This document shows positions 24,868 through 32,820 of a stretch of 64,000 bases of DNA, piece by piece; within the stretch, counting starts at the first letter, position 1; each line of letters opens with the position of its first letter. The notes beneath the pieces were generated by a model. That model did not search any database. It saw only the letters and a list, made by a program, of their open reading frames with translations, and was not told where the DNA came from. Source of the DNA: Virgibacillus_R byunsanensis (GTDB lineage Bacteria > Bacillota > Bacilli > Bacillales > Amphibacillaceae); contig NZ_JBHTKJ010000012.1 of the NCBI RefSeq assembly GCF_042675965.1, positions 62,001 to 126,000 on the forward strand, read 5' to 3'. The translations under genes and the position numbers were made by a program.

Positions 24868-25296
24868 ATGTCAATAATTATCGATTACATCATTATACTT
24901 TGGGGATTTCTTTTGCTTGGTCTTATGGGGATTGGTGGTTTTTTTATGTTTCGTAAATTCCTAAAACGAATGCCCAAAGAGGATGGGAAATCATCACTTG
25001 ACTGGGAAGAATATTATATGAAAAAAACAAGGAACATGTGGAAAAAAGATGAAAAAAATTTGTTAGAGGAGCTAGTTTCACCAGTTCCAGAGTTATTTCG
25101 TGACGTTGCCAGACAAAAAATTGCAAGCAAAATTGGCGAAATTGCATTGAAAAAGAGAAAGAAAGTTATCACCCAGGATATATTAATAGAAGGATATATT
25201 CTTGCCACTCCTAAAAGGGATCATAAGTTCCTTCGAAAAAAATTAGACCAAAAAGAGATCGATGTAACACCTTACGAGCATCTATTTGAACAATAA
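24868..25296 (+). CDS. yneK: DUF2621 membrane protein YneK
   Basis: 142 residues. One N-terminal membrane segment (YIIILWGFLLLGLMGIGGFFMF) is followed by a basic cytoplasmic domain containing LDWEEYYMKKTRNMWKKDEK, LLEELVSPVPELFRDVARQKIA and a C-terminal KRDHKFLRKKLDQKEID. This is the DUF2621/YneK family with no known function, conserved near citB and ccd genes in Bacillaceae. Ribosome binding site AACAGGTG before the ATG. A dispersed repeat starts at the base after its stop codon. Confidence 0.9.
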   Translation: MSIIIDYIIILWGFLLLGLMGIGGFFMFRKFLKRMPKEDGKSSLDWEEYYMKKTRNMWKKDEKNLLEELVSPVPELFRDVARQKIASKIGEIALKKRKKVITQDILIEGYILATPKRDHKFLRKKLDQKEIDVTPYEHLFEQ

Positions 25297-25367
25297 TTAG
25301 AAAACTTGGCTTATAAGCCTTAGTTGCACTTATGCAGATAAGAAAGTTTTATACTTTCTTATCTGCG
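25297..25367 (+). repeat. Family A dispersed stem-loop repeat abutting the yneK stop
   Basis: TTAGAAAACTTGGCTTATAAG starts directly after the TAA at 25294-25296 and ends with GCAGATAAGAAAG ... CTTTCTTATCTGC, a 13-bp perfect stem. The small first hairpin is partly deleted compared with the copy at 7076. Confidence 0.87.
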
Positions 25368-25478
25368 AACAAAAGCGCAAGCGCCGTAAAAGCTAAGTTT
25401 TCCAACGCCTGTACTAGGACGTCCTCGAAAAAGAAGACCGCTTTTTCTTCGTGCGTCGTAGCCAAACGTGGCTTAAGG
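25368..25478 (+). repeat. Family B dispersed repeat, fused end-to-end to a family A copy
   Basis: It begins AACAAAAGCGCAAGCGCC where the family A copy ends. The internal stretch ACGTCCTCGAAAAAGAAG ... TTCGTGCG parallels the copy at 11801. No open frame of note. The right edge is approximate. Confidence 0.72.
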
Positions 25479-25532
25479 AGTTAATCAATAACCCACAAGC
25501 TCCTAATTTTATTATTTCCTAAGCTACTAATA

Positions 25533-25563
25533 AAGCGCTTGAACCAAATCGGTTCAAGCGCTT
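25533..25563. terminator. Terminator between yneK and ccdC
   Basis: Perfect 13-bp inverted repeat AAGCGCTTGAACC / GGTTCAAGCGCTT with T-rich flanks on both sides. It lies 3 bp after the ccdC stop and can serve both convergent genes. Confidence 0.85.
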
Positions 25564-25565
25564 AT

Positions 25566-26042
25566 TTATTCGTTAGAATATCTTACTTGCTTTTCTAATT
25601 GAAGATACTTATACAACATAGATATTCTCCATGTTAAGATCATACCAAATGCCAGTAAAAAAAACATCCCGCTCGTTTGTCCGAACGATATGGTGCTACC
25701 TATAGCTAACTTCATTATAATTCTAACAATCAATAATCCAAATAAAATAAATATAAATGCTTTAGAAGGTATTAAATAGATTTTATTATTTTTAATCTCG
25801 AATTTGGATGTTTTAATTAAAAAGACAGAAAAAATAATACCAACGCTTAAGGCTTCCAATACCTCAATCCATTTCACCTGAAATACTGGAAACAAAAACA
25901 TGAATGCCCCTGTACTCATAAATAGTGGCGGTAAGATAATTTTTTTAACAGAGGCTGGTTCTTTCGCAGCTTTTAACCGAACAAAAATCATAACAACGGC
26001 CATAAAAGCAGCAACAATTGTACTTGCTACTATCCAAAACAT
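25566..26042 (-). CDS. ccdC: CcdC-family integral membrane protein (YneJ)
   Basis: 158 residues with about five hydrophobic segments. The sequence (VRLKAAKEPASVKKIILPPLFMSTGAFMF ...) matches the CcdC/YneJ family, named for its place in the ccd cluster. It is not required for cytochrome c maturation in B. subtilis, and its function is unknown. It is the last gene of the ccdA-(mrpB)-yneI-ccdC group, 24 bp after yneI. Confidence 0.9.
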   Translation of the reverse strand: MFWIVASTIVAAFMAVVMIFVRLKAAKEPASVKKIILPPLFMSTGAFMFLFPVFQVKWIEVLEALSVGIIFSVFLIKTSKFEIKNNKIYLIPSKAFIFILFGLLIVRIIMKLAIGSTISFGQTSGMFFLLAFGMILTWRISMLYKYLQLEKQVRYSNE

Positions 26043-26066
26043 GTAAAAATCACTCTTCCCTGTTCA

Positions 26067-26453
26067 CTAACTATTGGTGCTTGTTATTTCAGATTCGTTT
26101 AACACACGACTAACCGTTTCTAATACCCGATTTTCGTCAAAAGGTTTAACGACAAAATCTTTTGCACCGAGTTCAATAGCTTCTACAACCACCTTCTGTT
26201 GTCCCATAGCGGAACAAACAACAATCCTTGCTTCAGAGTCCAGTTGCTTAATCGCTTTAAGTGCATCAATTCCGTTCATTACTGGCATTGTTATGTCCAT
26301 TGTAACTAAGTCTGGCTTTAGTTTTTCAAATTGCTTAACGGCTTCTTCACCATTTTCTGCTTCACCAACAATTTCATGGTTTTCCCTTTTCAAAATGCTC
26401 GCTAAAGTTAATCTCATAAAGTTAGCATCGTCAACTACTAGTATTCTCGCCAT
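26067..26453 (-). CDS. yneI: Stand-alone receiver-domain response regulator YneI
   Basis: 128 residues, CheY-like single domain: acidic pocket VVDDAN, phospho-acceptor Asp53 in LVTMDITMPVMNG, Thr/Ser switch VCSAMGQ and Lys in DFVVKPF. It has no output domain. The start is the ATG at 26453 behind GGGGGGT; an ATG at 26471 would place that sequence inside the gene. It belongs to the ccd cluster (CcdB/YneI) in Bacillus. Its kinase is unknown; the orphan kinase 2 kb away is a candidate only by proximity. Confidence 0.92.
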   Translation of the reverse strand: MARILVVDDANFMRLTLASILKRENHEIVGEAENGEEAVKQFEKLKPDLVTMDITMPVMNGIDALKAIKQLDSEARIVVCSAMGQQKVVVEAIELGAKDFVVKPFDENRVLETVSRVLNESEITSTNS

Positions 26454-26477
26454 TCTATTATTACCCCCCAATAATAG

Positions 26478-26903
26478 TTATTGATCATTTGCAATAGTTA
26501 CAATGATCGTGATCGTTACACCCAGTACAGTAAGATATACACCAATATCAAATAACATAGCAGTCGCTAGCTCAATTTCTCCAAATATAGGAAAAACAAA
26601 GTAATCATATGTCTGTGCTAAAAAAGGCGCGTCAAAAATAAAAGCTCCAATTCCTGTTGCAACAGCAATTAATAAGCCAACTGAAATCATAGTCCTGAAA
26701 TTAATTGGTATAATTTTCTTTACAGCTTCTAAGCCATATGCCATATACATGAGTAATATTGCTGAAGCAGTCATTAATCCACCAACAAATCCGCCCCCGG
26801 GTGAGTTATGACCTGCTAACAATAAGTATATAGCAAATCCTAATAAAATAAAGGCAATTAACGAAGTAGTTGTGCGTAAAATGAGATCATTCGGTTTATA
26901 CAT
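26478..26903 (-). CDS. Orphan MrpB/MnhB-like Na+/H+ antiporter subunit
   Basis: 141 residues, about four membrane segments, with the MrpB signature LAGHNSPGGGFVGGLMTASAI and ELATAMLFDIGVYLTVLGVT. Full Mrp antiporters need six or seven subunits from one operon (A-G), but no other mrp gene is here. It sits between ccdA and yneI, a position where B. subtilis has no such gene. It may be a paralogue co-opted for another membrane role, or a spare subunit for an Mrp complex encoded elsewhere. Confidence 0.88.
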   Translation of the reverse strand: MYKPNDLILRTTTSLIAFILLGFAIYLLLAGHNSPGGGFVGGLMTASAILLMYMAYGLEAVKKIIPINFRTMISVGLLIAVATGIGAFIFDAPFLAQTYDYFVFPIFGEIELATAMLFDIGVYLTVLGVTITIIVTIANDQ

Positions 26904-26977
26904 ATAAAATGCCCCTTTATACTATTCCTACCTATTATCATAATACAAATTATATAGAAAATCCATTTTCATTACAT

Positions 26978-27682
26978 TTAAAAACCAGTAAATCCAAATA
27001 TTCCTGCTAAATAAGAAGTAAGCTTTGTCATCCAATCAAAGAATAATGCAACCCCCATAACAATCATGATATAACCACCAATTTTAACAAATCGAGCACT
27101 ATTTTTTTTGATCCAGTTCATTTTCCCAATGAAGAACGATAAAATTAGAAATGGTACTGAGAACCCTAAAATATAACTGATCATCATGACCATACCTAAA
27201 TCTGGATTTGTCGCAGCAAGTGATAAAACAATTGCCAAAATTGGTCCTGTACATGGTGTCCACCCTAAGGAAAATGCCATACCGATAATGAATGACCCAA
27301 AGAATCCTGCAGGTCTATTTTTAAATGTTATTTTTTTATCCTTCATTAGAAATTGGAAGTTAAAAATACCCACAATAACTAGACCGAAGAATATAATTAA
27401 AATTGCTCCGATCTGTCTTATAATTTCTTTATACGTTAAAAGAAAATCGGATACAAACGATGTTGTAAATCCTATCATAATAAAAATACTTGAAAATCCA
27501 AGTAAAAAGAAAATAGTATGTAATAAACTTTTTTTGTTTAACATTTTATTATCTTCTTTTATTTCGCTAACACTCATCCCTGTTATATAGGATAAAAATG
27601 CTGGATATAGAGGTAATACACAAGGCGAGATAAAAGATAAAAAACCTGCCCCAAACGCCAAGAATATATTAATTTCAGACAT
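26978..27682 (-). CDS. ccdA: Cytochrome c biogenesis protein CcdA
   Basis: 234 residues, six membrane segments. The two conserved redox cysteines are in SFISPCVLPLYPAFLSY and SLGWTPCTGPILA. It passes electrons from cytoplasmic thioredoxin across the membrane to extracytoplasmic thiol proteins such as ResA/StoA-type oxidoreductases (YneN may be one). AGGAGG is 8 nt before the ATG at 27682; the ATG at 27688 is too close to it. It is the first gene of the ccd group. Confidence 0.95.
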   Translation of the reverse strand: MSEINIFLAFGAGFLSFISPCVLPLYPAFLSYITGMSVSEIKEDNKMLNKKSLLHTIFFLLGFSSIFIMIGFTTSFVSDFLLTYKEIIRQIGAILIIFFGLVIVGIFNFQFLMKDKKITFKNRPAGFFGSFIIGMAFSLGWTPCTGPILAIVLSLAATNPDLGMVMMISYILGFSVPFLILSFFIGKMNWIKKNSARFVKIGGYIMIVMGVALFFDWMTKLTSYLAGIFGFTGF

Positions 27683-27796
27683 ATACATATCCTCCTAAGT
27701 TAATTACTCGCATTTATTGTAACAGAAAGATATTGCATACATTACAAATGATTATGACAATAAATCGAAACCTTTTTTGCACCTTAAATATAGTAT

Positions 27797-27824
27797 ACCC
27801 CTTGTTACCTAGATAACAAGGGGT
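27797..27824 (-). terminator. Terminator of yneF
   Basis: Stem ACCCCTTGTTA / TAACAAGGGGT with a 6-nt loop, about 40 bp after the yneF stop. The trailing sequence ATACTATATTT has only a weak T-run. Confidence 0.75.
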
Positions 27825-27863
27825 TTAATAGAGAATGCTCTTCCTTAAAATAATCGATCATTA

Positions 27864-28085
27864 CTATTTATCTGTTTGATTATTCATAGAACGCATCATT
27901 TGATTGATTTTCTTTTGCGATGGTTTTTGTCCCATTTGCATCATTAAAGTTCTTAGCATTTGTTCATTAATTGGTGGGTTTTTCTTTAAATAATTCATCA
28001 TGTATTTTCTTGCGATAAAGAATCCAAGAGCAACACCAGCAATCAATGCTCCAATTGCAATTAATACGACCCAAATCGTGCCCAT
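27864..28085 (-). CDS. yneF: UPF0154 protein YneF
   Basis: 73 residues. One N-terminal membrane helix (about 5-27), then YMMNYLKKNPPINEQMLRTLMMQMGQKPSQKKINQMM, which is the conserved UPF0154 block. Membrane-anchored small protein of unknown function, kept between sirA and ccdA in Bacillus. AAAGGAGG ribosome binding site. Confidence 0.93.
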   Translation of the reverse strand: MGTIWVVLIAIGALIAGVALGFFIARKYMMNYLKKNPPINEQMLRTLMMQMGQKPSQKKINQMMRSMNNQTDK

Positions 28086-28129
28086 TCCAGCTTTCCTCCT
28101 TCGTGTTGTCTCTCATTCAGTATAGTAAA

Positions 28130-28582
28130 TTAAAGAAAAGAATACAATACTTGTTCTAGTTTTTGCTCTCTCTTCTTGGTTACTGGTGAAATCCAACCAT
28201 AATTTTCATTTCCTATAATAAATAAAAACGGCTGAAATGCTCGTAAAGTAGGAAATAATAGTGATTCTGCCTCATGTAACATGTCACATTGGAATTTTAT
28301 ATGTTTTTGGTGAATATGTAAAGAAATATATTGACGGTCAGTGTATATTTCTATTGTATCACCATTCATTTTAATAGAATTGGTATTCCTATAATAATTC
28401 TTGATATAAGCCCGCACTAATTCTTTAGGAACATCTTTAGTAATATAACGAAACTGACCATTTAAGTCTACTCTATTATTTTCGTTTTCATATGTTTTAA
28501 AAAATCTATATAACACATCACATTTGTGAAAGAAATGATTGCCTATTTCTTCTTGAATCCAATAGATAGTATAATTTTTCAA
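28130..28582 (-). CDS. sirA: Sporulation inhibitor of replication SirA
   Basis: 150 residues from the TTG at 28582, chosen because GAGGAGG sits 7-8 nt upstream; the ATG at 28609 would include that site in the coding sequence. In Bacillus SirA binds DnaA domain I to block new replication rounds at the onset of sporulation. The divergent family is recognised by length, by the C-terminal NENYGWISPV (B. subtilis has NRYGWLNPV) and by conserved position beside yneF and tkt. No membrane segment. Spo0A control is expected but no 0A box was located. Confidence 0.87.
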   Translation of the reverse strand: MKNYTIYWIQEEIGNHFFHKCDVLYRFFKTYENENNRVDLNGQFRYITKDVPKELVRAYIKNYYRNTNSIKMNGDTIEIYTDRQYISLHIHQKHIKFQCDMLHEAESLLFPTLRAFQPFLFIIGNENYGWISPVTKKREQKLEQVLYSFL

Positions 28583-28687
28583 CAAAATCCCTCCTCTATT
28601 ATATTTCATTATACGTATTCTTACTAAAATTTATGTCATATTATGAAATGAAATAGCACTAGTTTTGTCGAAAGTTTAAGCAAAATA

Positions 28688-28726
28688 AAAAAGATGGTAC
28701 TTTGTATAAACAAGCACCATCTTTTT
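28688..28726 (-). terminator. Terminator of tkt
   Basis: AAAAAGATGGT / ACCATCTTTTT stem, just after the tkt stop, with A-rich and T-rich sides. Confidence 0.83.
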
Positions 28727-28732
28727 CTTCCG

Positions 28733-30733
28733 TTATTTAATAAATGATTCAACATGTTTTACAACATTGTTTACTGTAAATCCATATTCCTCTATTACTT
28801 TATCACCATTAGCAGAAGCGCCAAATGTATCAATTCCTAATACTAAACCGTTTTCTCCGGCATAGCGTTCCCAACCGAACGGTGAACCCATTTCAATTGC
28901 TACTCTATTTTTAACTTCAGGTGGGATGACTGAATTTCTATAGGACTCATCTTGTTCATTGAAGCGATCCCATGATGGCATACTAACCACACTAACATCT
29001 ATACCTTTTTCTCTTAATGCGCCTTGAGATGCTACTGCTAATTGTACCTCAGAACCAGTAGCTAATAATAAAGCGTCAGGTGTATCTTTCTCAGAAGCAC
29101 TTATTACATATGCCCCTTTCTTAACACCTTCATAAGCATTTTCCTTAGTTCCTTCTAATGTAGGTAAGCCTTGTCTAGTTAATACTAATGCTGTTGGCTT
29201 TTTAGATTCTAAAGAAAGTCTCCATGCAGCTTGTGTTTCATTTCCATCTGCTGGTCTGATTAATGATAGACCTGGCATAGCACGTAATGAAGCCAGCTGT
29301 TCGATAGGTTCATGAGTTGGGCCATCTTCACCAACAGCAACCGAGTCATGTGTAAACACATATGTTACAGGCGTATTCATAATTGCTGATAATCTAACAG
29401 CAGGTCTTAGATAGTCACTAAACACAAAGAATGTACCTGCATATACTTTAAGTCCACCATGTAACGCCATACCATTCAATGCTGCTGCCATGGCGAATTC
29501 ACGAACACCAAACCATACATTTCTTCCAGCATAGTTATTTCTAGAAAAATCTTCTTCATCTTTAATTGTTGTTTTATTAGATCCAGCTAAATCTGCACTT
29601 CCGCCAAAAAAGTAAGGAACAGCTTTTGCTATTTCATTTAAAACTTCTCCAGATGATGCTCTAGTGGCAAGCTTATCTTTGCCGGCTTCATAAACTGGCA
29701 AGTTCTTTTCCCAATCATTAGGAAGTTCCCCATTCATTGCAAGTTTCAATTCACTTGCTAATTCCGGGTACTTCTCTTTATAAGCTGCAAATAATTGGTT
29801 CCAATTATCTTCGGCATCTGCCCCATTTTTTACGATCTTTTCTTTAAAATCAGCATACACTTCTTCAGGAACATGAAATTCTTCATGTGTCCACTCATAG
29901 TTTTCTTTTGTTAATTGAACTTCATCTTTACCAAGTGGCGCACCATGTGATGCAGCTGAAGCAGATTTGTTTGGTGAACCATATCCTATCACTGTTTTCA
30001 CTTCAATTAATGTTGGCTGATCAGTAGTTTTTTGAGCTTCCGTAATTGCACTTCTTAATGCTTGGGTATCGTTTCCATCCTCAACACGAATTACTTGCCA
30101 ACCATATGCTTTAAATCGTTGGTCTGTATTATCTGAAAACGCACGATCTAATTCACCGTCTAAGGAAATATCGTTTGAATCATATAATGCAATAAGTTTA
30201 CCTAAACCTAAATGACCTGCTAATGATGCTGATTCATGTGATATACCTTCCATTAAGTCTCCATCACTAACAAGCGCATACGTATAATGATCAATGATGG
30301 AAATGTCATCTTTGTTATATTTAGCAGATAAATGTGCCTCTGCCATAGCCATACCAGTAGACATTGCTAAACCTTGACCTAATGGTCCAGTTGTTGCCTC
30401 TACACCATCTGTGTGATGAACTTCTGGATGCCCAGGTGTTCTAGAATCCCATTGACGGAAATTCTTTAAGTCATCAATCGTTACATCATACCCGGACAAA
30501 TGCAGTAAACTGTATAACAGCATGGAACCATGACCTGCTGATAATACGAATCGATCTCTATTAAACCATTTTGAATGTTTTGGATTGTGATTCATAAAGT
30601 CTGTCCATAACGTATACGCCATAGGAGCAGCACCCATTGGTAAACCTGGGTGTCCAGAGTTAGCATTTTCGATTGCATCAATTGATAGTGTACGTATTGT
30701 ATTAATTGATTGTTGTTCAACGTTTTTTACCAT
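28733..30733 (-). CDS. tkt: Transketolase
   Basis: 666 residues, the usual length. Thiamine-diphosphate enzyme of the pentose phosphate pathway. Visible: N-terminal NSGHPGLPMGAAPMAYTLW, the TPP-Mg motif VSDGDLMEGISHE, the pyrimidine-domain block DSVAVGEDGPTHEPIEQLA and the C-terminal domain. Expressed alone between its terminator and ynzC. As in B. subtilis it lies between ynzC and sirA. ATG at 30733 preceded by AAAGGGGA. Confidence 0.97.
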   Translation of the reverse strand: MVKNVEQQSINTIRTLSIDAIENANSGHPGLPMGAAPMAYTLWTDFMNHNPKHSKWFNRDRFVLSAGHGSMLLYSLLHLSGYDVTIDDLKNFRQWDSRTPGHPEVHHTDGVEATTGPLGQGLAMSTGMAMAEAHLSAKYNKDDISIIDHYTYALVSDGDLMEGISHESASLAGHLGLGKLIALYDSNDISLDGELDRAFSDNTDQRFKAYGWQVIRVEDGNDTQALRSAITEAQKTTDQPTLIEVKTVIGYGSPNKSASAASHGAPLGKDEVQLTKENYEWTHEEFHVPEEVYADFKEKIVKNGADAEDNWNQLFAAYKEKYPELASELKLAMNGELPNDWEKNLPVYEAGKDKLATRASSGEVLNEIAKAVPYFFGGSADLAGSNKTTIKDEEDFSRNNYAGRNVWFGVREFAMAAALNGMALHGGLKVYAGTFFVFSDYLRPAVRLSAIMNTPVTYVFTHDSVAVGEDGPTHEPIEQLASLRAMPGLSLIRPADGNETQAAWRLSLESKKPTALVLTRQGLPTLEGTKENAYEGVKKGAYVISASEKDTPDALLLATGSEVQLAVASQGALREKGIDVSVVSMPSWDRFNEQDESYRNSVIPPEVKNRVAIEMGSPFGWERYAGENGLVLGIDTFGASANGDKVIEEYGFTVNNVVKHVESFIK

Positions 30734-30851
30734 GAAAATTCCCCTTTCAATTTTAAAGGCTTACTGGCTTACTGTATCCTTTCTCATTCTATAATGAAAC
30801 ATAGCTAGTAACAAGCAATAACAGAAACATCTTGAAAAAGTGAAAAACAAG

Positions 30852-31085
30852 TTAATGTTTCTTATTTCGTTCTTGCATATCTCTAACCTTTTTGGGAGTT
30901 ACATCATTTCCTTCTGGATCCATTACGGTCATCGTTTTAAATTGGTTTTTAAAAGACTTTCTTACATTTTTTAGATACTCTTGTCTCAACTCTTGTTGCT
31001 CTTCTTTTTCTTTTGATGTTAAACCACTGTTTTTTGCTTTTTTGGCAAGTATATTTATCCGTTGTAATTTTTCTTCAGAAATCAT
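30852..31085 (-). CDS. ynzC: DUF896/UPF0291 protein YnzC
   Basis: 77 residues, soluble, helical hairpin family: LQRINILAKKAKNSGLTSKEKEEQ is the signature, and the C-terminus is basic. Function unknown. In B. subtilis it is the third gene of the LexA-controlled yneA-yneB-ynzC operon; here a terminator hairpin after yneB suggests at least partly separate transcription. Confidence 0.94.
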   Translation of the reverse strand: MISEEKLQRINILAKKAKNSGLTSKEKEEQQELRQEYLKNVRKSFKNQFKTMTVMDPEGNDVTPKKVRDMQERNKKH

Positions 31086-31111
31086 TTAGCTCATCCTCCT
31101 TTGAAACATAG

Positions 31112-31147
31112 AAAAAGCAAGAACTAAAGTGCAGTTCTTGCTTTTTT
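31112..31147 (-). terminator. Hairpin terminator after yneB
   Basis: AAAAAGCAAGAAC / GTTCTTGCTTTTTT, a perfect 13-bp stem with a T-run, between the yneB stop and the ynzC start. Confidence 0.82.
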
Positions 31148-31172
31148 ATATTACGCTTTCTATTGGTTATAT

Positions 31173-31811
31173 TCAAGCATTTTGGTACTCCTGGAAACGA
31201 CGGTGTACAGTTGCTTTGGAAACAGAAAATCCTAGCCCATTAAGAGTCTTTGTAATCTCATCGAAAGAAAGTTTATTTTCCCTTAATCGTACCACTTCTT
31301 CAATTGGGAATTCAATTCGTTCCCTTCCAGGTGCTTTAAACTTGTTTGAAAAGTTTTGTGTCGGATCAAATCCGTTATCAACTGCTTTTTTCATACCTCG
31401 TTTGATTTTCGTGTTATGTAACTTACGCTGGTATTCTTCTACAATACCTACTATTTGTAGAACCATTGAATCTGACTCAGATAATACCAGTTCTCCGTCA
31501 TGGCTACCTGTATAAATGGTAATGTTTAATTTCTGCAGTTGATGAAATAAAGCAATTTTAGTATTACCGCGACCTAGTCGTGTCTCATCTTGTATGAGTA
31601 GGATGTCTGCTTTACCGGATGAAAAGTAATCTAGCATTTTAAAAATACCTTCCCGGTCTATTTCATAACCACTCATCTGTTCCTCAATACAATCAAAAAC
31701 AGTAAATTGGTTTTTACTTGCCAAAGCAGTCAGTTCTTCTCTTTGTCTTTTTAATGAGGTTTCTTGTTCTTTTTTATCTGTACTTACTCGACAATAAATA
31801 ATAGCATTCAA
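31173..31811 (-). CDS. yneB: Serine recombinase family protein YneB
   Basis: 212 residues. N-terminal resolvase/invertase catalytic domain: nucleophile Ser10 in IIYCRVSTDKKEQ, the arginines in IQDETRLGRGN, and the long helix LQIVGIVEEYQRKLHNTKIKRGM. A C-terminal helix-turn-helix (SFDEITKTLNGLGFSVSKATVHRRF) follows. A TTG start is preceded by AAGGAG. It is a chromosomal housekeeping-type recombinase in the SOS operon rather than part of an evident transposon; its target is unknown. Confidence 0.93.
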   Translation of the reverse strand: MNAIIYCRVSTDKKEQETSLKRQREELTALASKNQFTVFDCIEEQMSGYEIDREGIFKMLDYFSSGKADILLIQDETRLGRGNTKIALFHQLQKLNITIYTGSHDGELVLSESDSMVLQIVGIVEEYQRKLHNTKIKRGMKKAVDNGFDPTQNFSNKFKAPGRERIEFPIEEVVRLRENKLSFDEITKTLNGLGFSVSKATVHRRFQEYQNA

Positions 31812-31843
31812 CCCAATTACTCCTTACTATAAAATCACATATA

Positions 31844-31939
31844 TTATGCGCTAGTTATCATTGTGAAATATAAAAATCCTAACGTCAATGCAAAAGAAAC
31901 TAAATAAAATACATCCGTTTTTGTCACTTTTTCAAACAT
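31844..31939 (-). CDS. 31-residue SOS-locus membrane micropeptide in the yneA position
   Basis: Starting at an ATG with GAAGGGG 9 nt upstream, it encodes a 31-residue peptide: a short charged N-terminus (MFEKVTKTD), then one hydrophobic helix (VFYLVSFALTLGFLYFTMIT) and SA. It occupies the slot of yneA, the SOS cell-division inhibitor, between lexA and yneB. Bacillus YneA is about 105 residues with a LysM domain after the membrane helix; that domain is absent here and does not continue after the stop. A promoter with a LexA box drives it. A division-inhibitor role is inferred from position, regulation and membrane topology only. Confidence 0.62.
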   Translation of the reverse strand: MFEKVTKTDVFYLVSFALTLGFLYFTMITSA

Positions 31940-31965
31940 ATAAATCAGCCCCTTCAAATAAAGTA

Positions 31966-31979
31966 AGAACTTTTGTTCG
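31966..31979. promoter_or_regulatory. LexA box 3, in the micropeptide leader
   Basis: AGAACTTTTGTTCG fits the Bacillus LexA consensus core GAAC-N4-GTTC exactly. It lies downstream of the micropeptide promoter and upstream of its ribosome binding site. Confidence 0.85.
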
Positions 31980-31996
31980 TGTTCATCTCTGATATC

Positions 31997-32025
31997 ATTC
32001 TAAACCGAACATATGATCTTGTCAA
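31997..32025 (-). promoter_or_regulatory. Micropeptide-yneB promoter with LexA box 2
   Basis: -35 TTGACA (32025-32020), 17-bp spacer, -10 TAGAAT (32002-31997). The spacer holds CGAACATATGATCT (32006-32019, plus strand), one mismatch from the LexA consensus CGAACATATGTTCG. Confidence 0.83.
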
Positions 32026-32033
32026 CAGATTCG

Positions 32034-32073
32034 CGAACGAATGTTTGCTTTTTCATATACCAAGTGATAAACT
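32034..32073 (+). promoter_or_regulatory. lexA promoter with LexA box 1
   Basis: CGAACGAATGTTTG at 32034-32047 is a one-mismatch LexA core that overlaps the -35 TTGCTT (32045-32050). The -10 TAAACT (32068-32073) follows 17 bp later. Implies autoregulation of lexA. Confidence 0.75.
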
Positions 32074-32109
32074 ATCATTAATAAATCCTATGCGCGAGGT
32101 GTTCGCTAG

Positions 32110-32733
32110 ATGACAAAACTTTCAAAAAGACAACAAACAATACTGGATTACATTAAAGAGGAAGTATCGCATAAAGGTTATCCACCTTCTGTTAGAGAAA
32201 TAGCTGAAGCTGTTGGTTTGGCTTCAAGTTCTACTGTACACGGGCATTTATCAAGGTTAGAAAGTAAAGGATTCATAAGAAGAGATCCTACTAAACCAAG
32301 AGCGATTGAAGTTCTTAATCTATCAGAGGGAAGTAGCATACCTAGAGAAGAAGCACGCTATGCTCCAGTAATCGGTAAAGTTACAGCAGGTATACCAATA
32401 ACAGCAGTTGAAAATATCGATGAATTTATTCCTTTACCAAGCTCAAGTGCAGGACCAGATGAGAATGTATTCGTACTTGTTATTGAAGGTGAAAGCATGA
32501 TAGAAGCTGGTATCCTGGATGGGGATATGGTTATCGTGAAGCAGCAGAATACTGCACAAAACGGTGACATTGTTGTAGCAATGACAGAGGAAGATGAAGC
32601 AACTGTAAAACGCTTTTTCAAAGAGAAGGATCATATCCGTCTGCAACCAGAAAACGCCACAATGGAACCATTGATTTACCGAAATGTAACGATCCTTGGA
32701 AAAGTGATAGGGTTGTATCGAAACATTCATTAA
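32110..32733 (+). CDS. lexA: LexA repressor
   Basis: 207 residues. N-terminal winged helix (GYPPSVREIAEAVGLASSSTVHGHL), Ala93-Gly94 self-cleavage site in GKVTAGIPI, catalytic Ser129 (GESMIEAG) and Lys167 (TVKRFF). It represses SOS genes by binding the boxes seen upstream of itself, the yneB unit, and probably recA and parE. ATG at 32110, 8 nt after GAGGTG. Divergent from yneB, as in B. subtilis. Confidence 0.97.
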   Translation: MTKLSKRQQTILDYIKEEVSHKGYPPSVREIAEAVGLASSSTVHGHLSRLESKGFIRRDPTKPRAIEVLNLSEGSSIPREEARYAPVIGKVTAGIPITAVENIDEFIPLPSSSAGPDENVFVLVIEGESMIEAGILDGDMVIVKQQNTAQNGDIVVAMTEEDEATVKRFFKEKDHIRLQPENATMEPLIYRNVTILGKVIGLYRNIH

Positions 32734-32752
32734 TCGGATTATGATTTACATT

Positions 32753-32791
32753 AAGAAACCCCTTGATATATTTTTTATCAAGGGGTTCTTT
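32753..32791. terminator. Bidirectional terminator between lexA and glnA
   Basis: AAGAAACCCCTTGATA / TATCAAGGGGTTCTT stem between the two convergent genes, with T-rich DNA on the lexA side. Confidence 0.83.
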
Positions 32792-32820
32792 AGTATTACT
32801 AAATTATTTAACTTCAAGCT

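Noticed and set aside
31129..31515. Plus-strand 128-codon frame opposite yneB
   Set aside because: Antisense shadow of a clearly conserved serine recombinase; no initiation signal.
31173..31811. YneB as part of a mobile element
   Set aside because: It is in the conserved lexA-yneB-ynzC locus with no flanking inverted repeats or attachment sites, so it is treated as a resident chromosomal gene.
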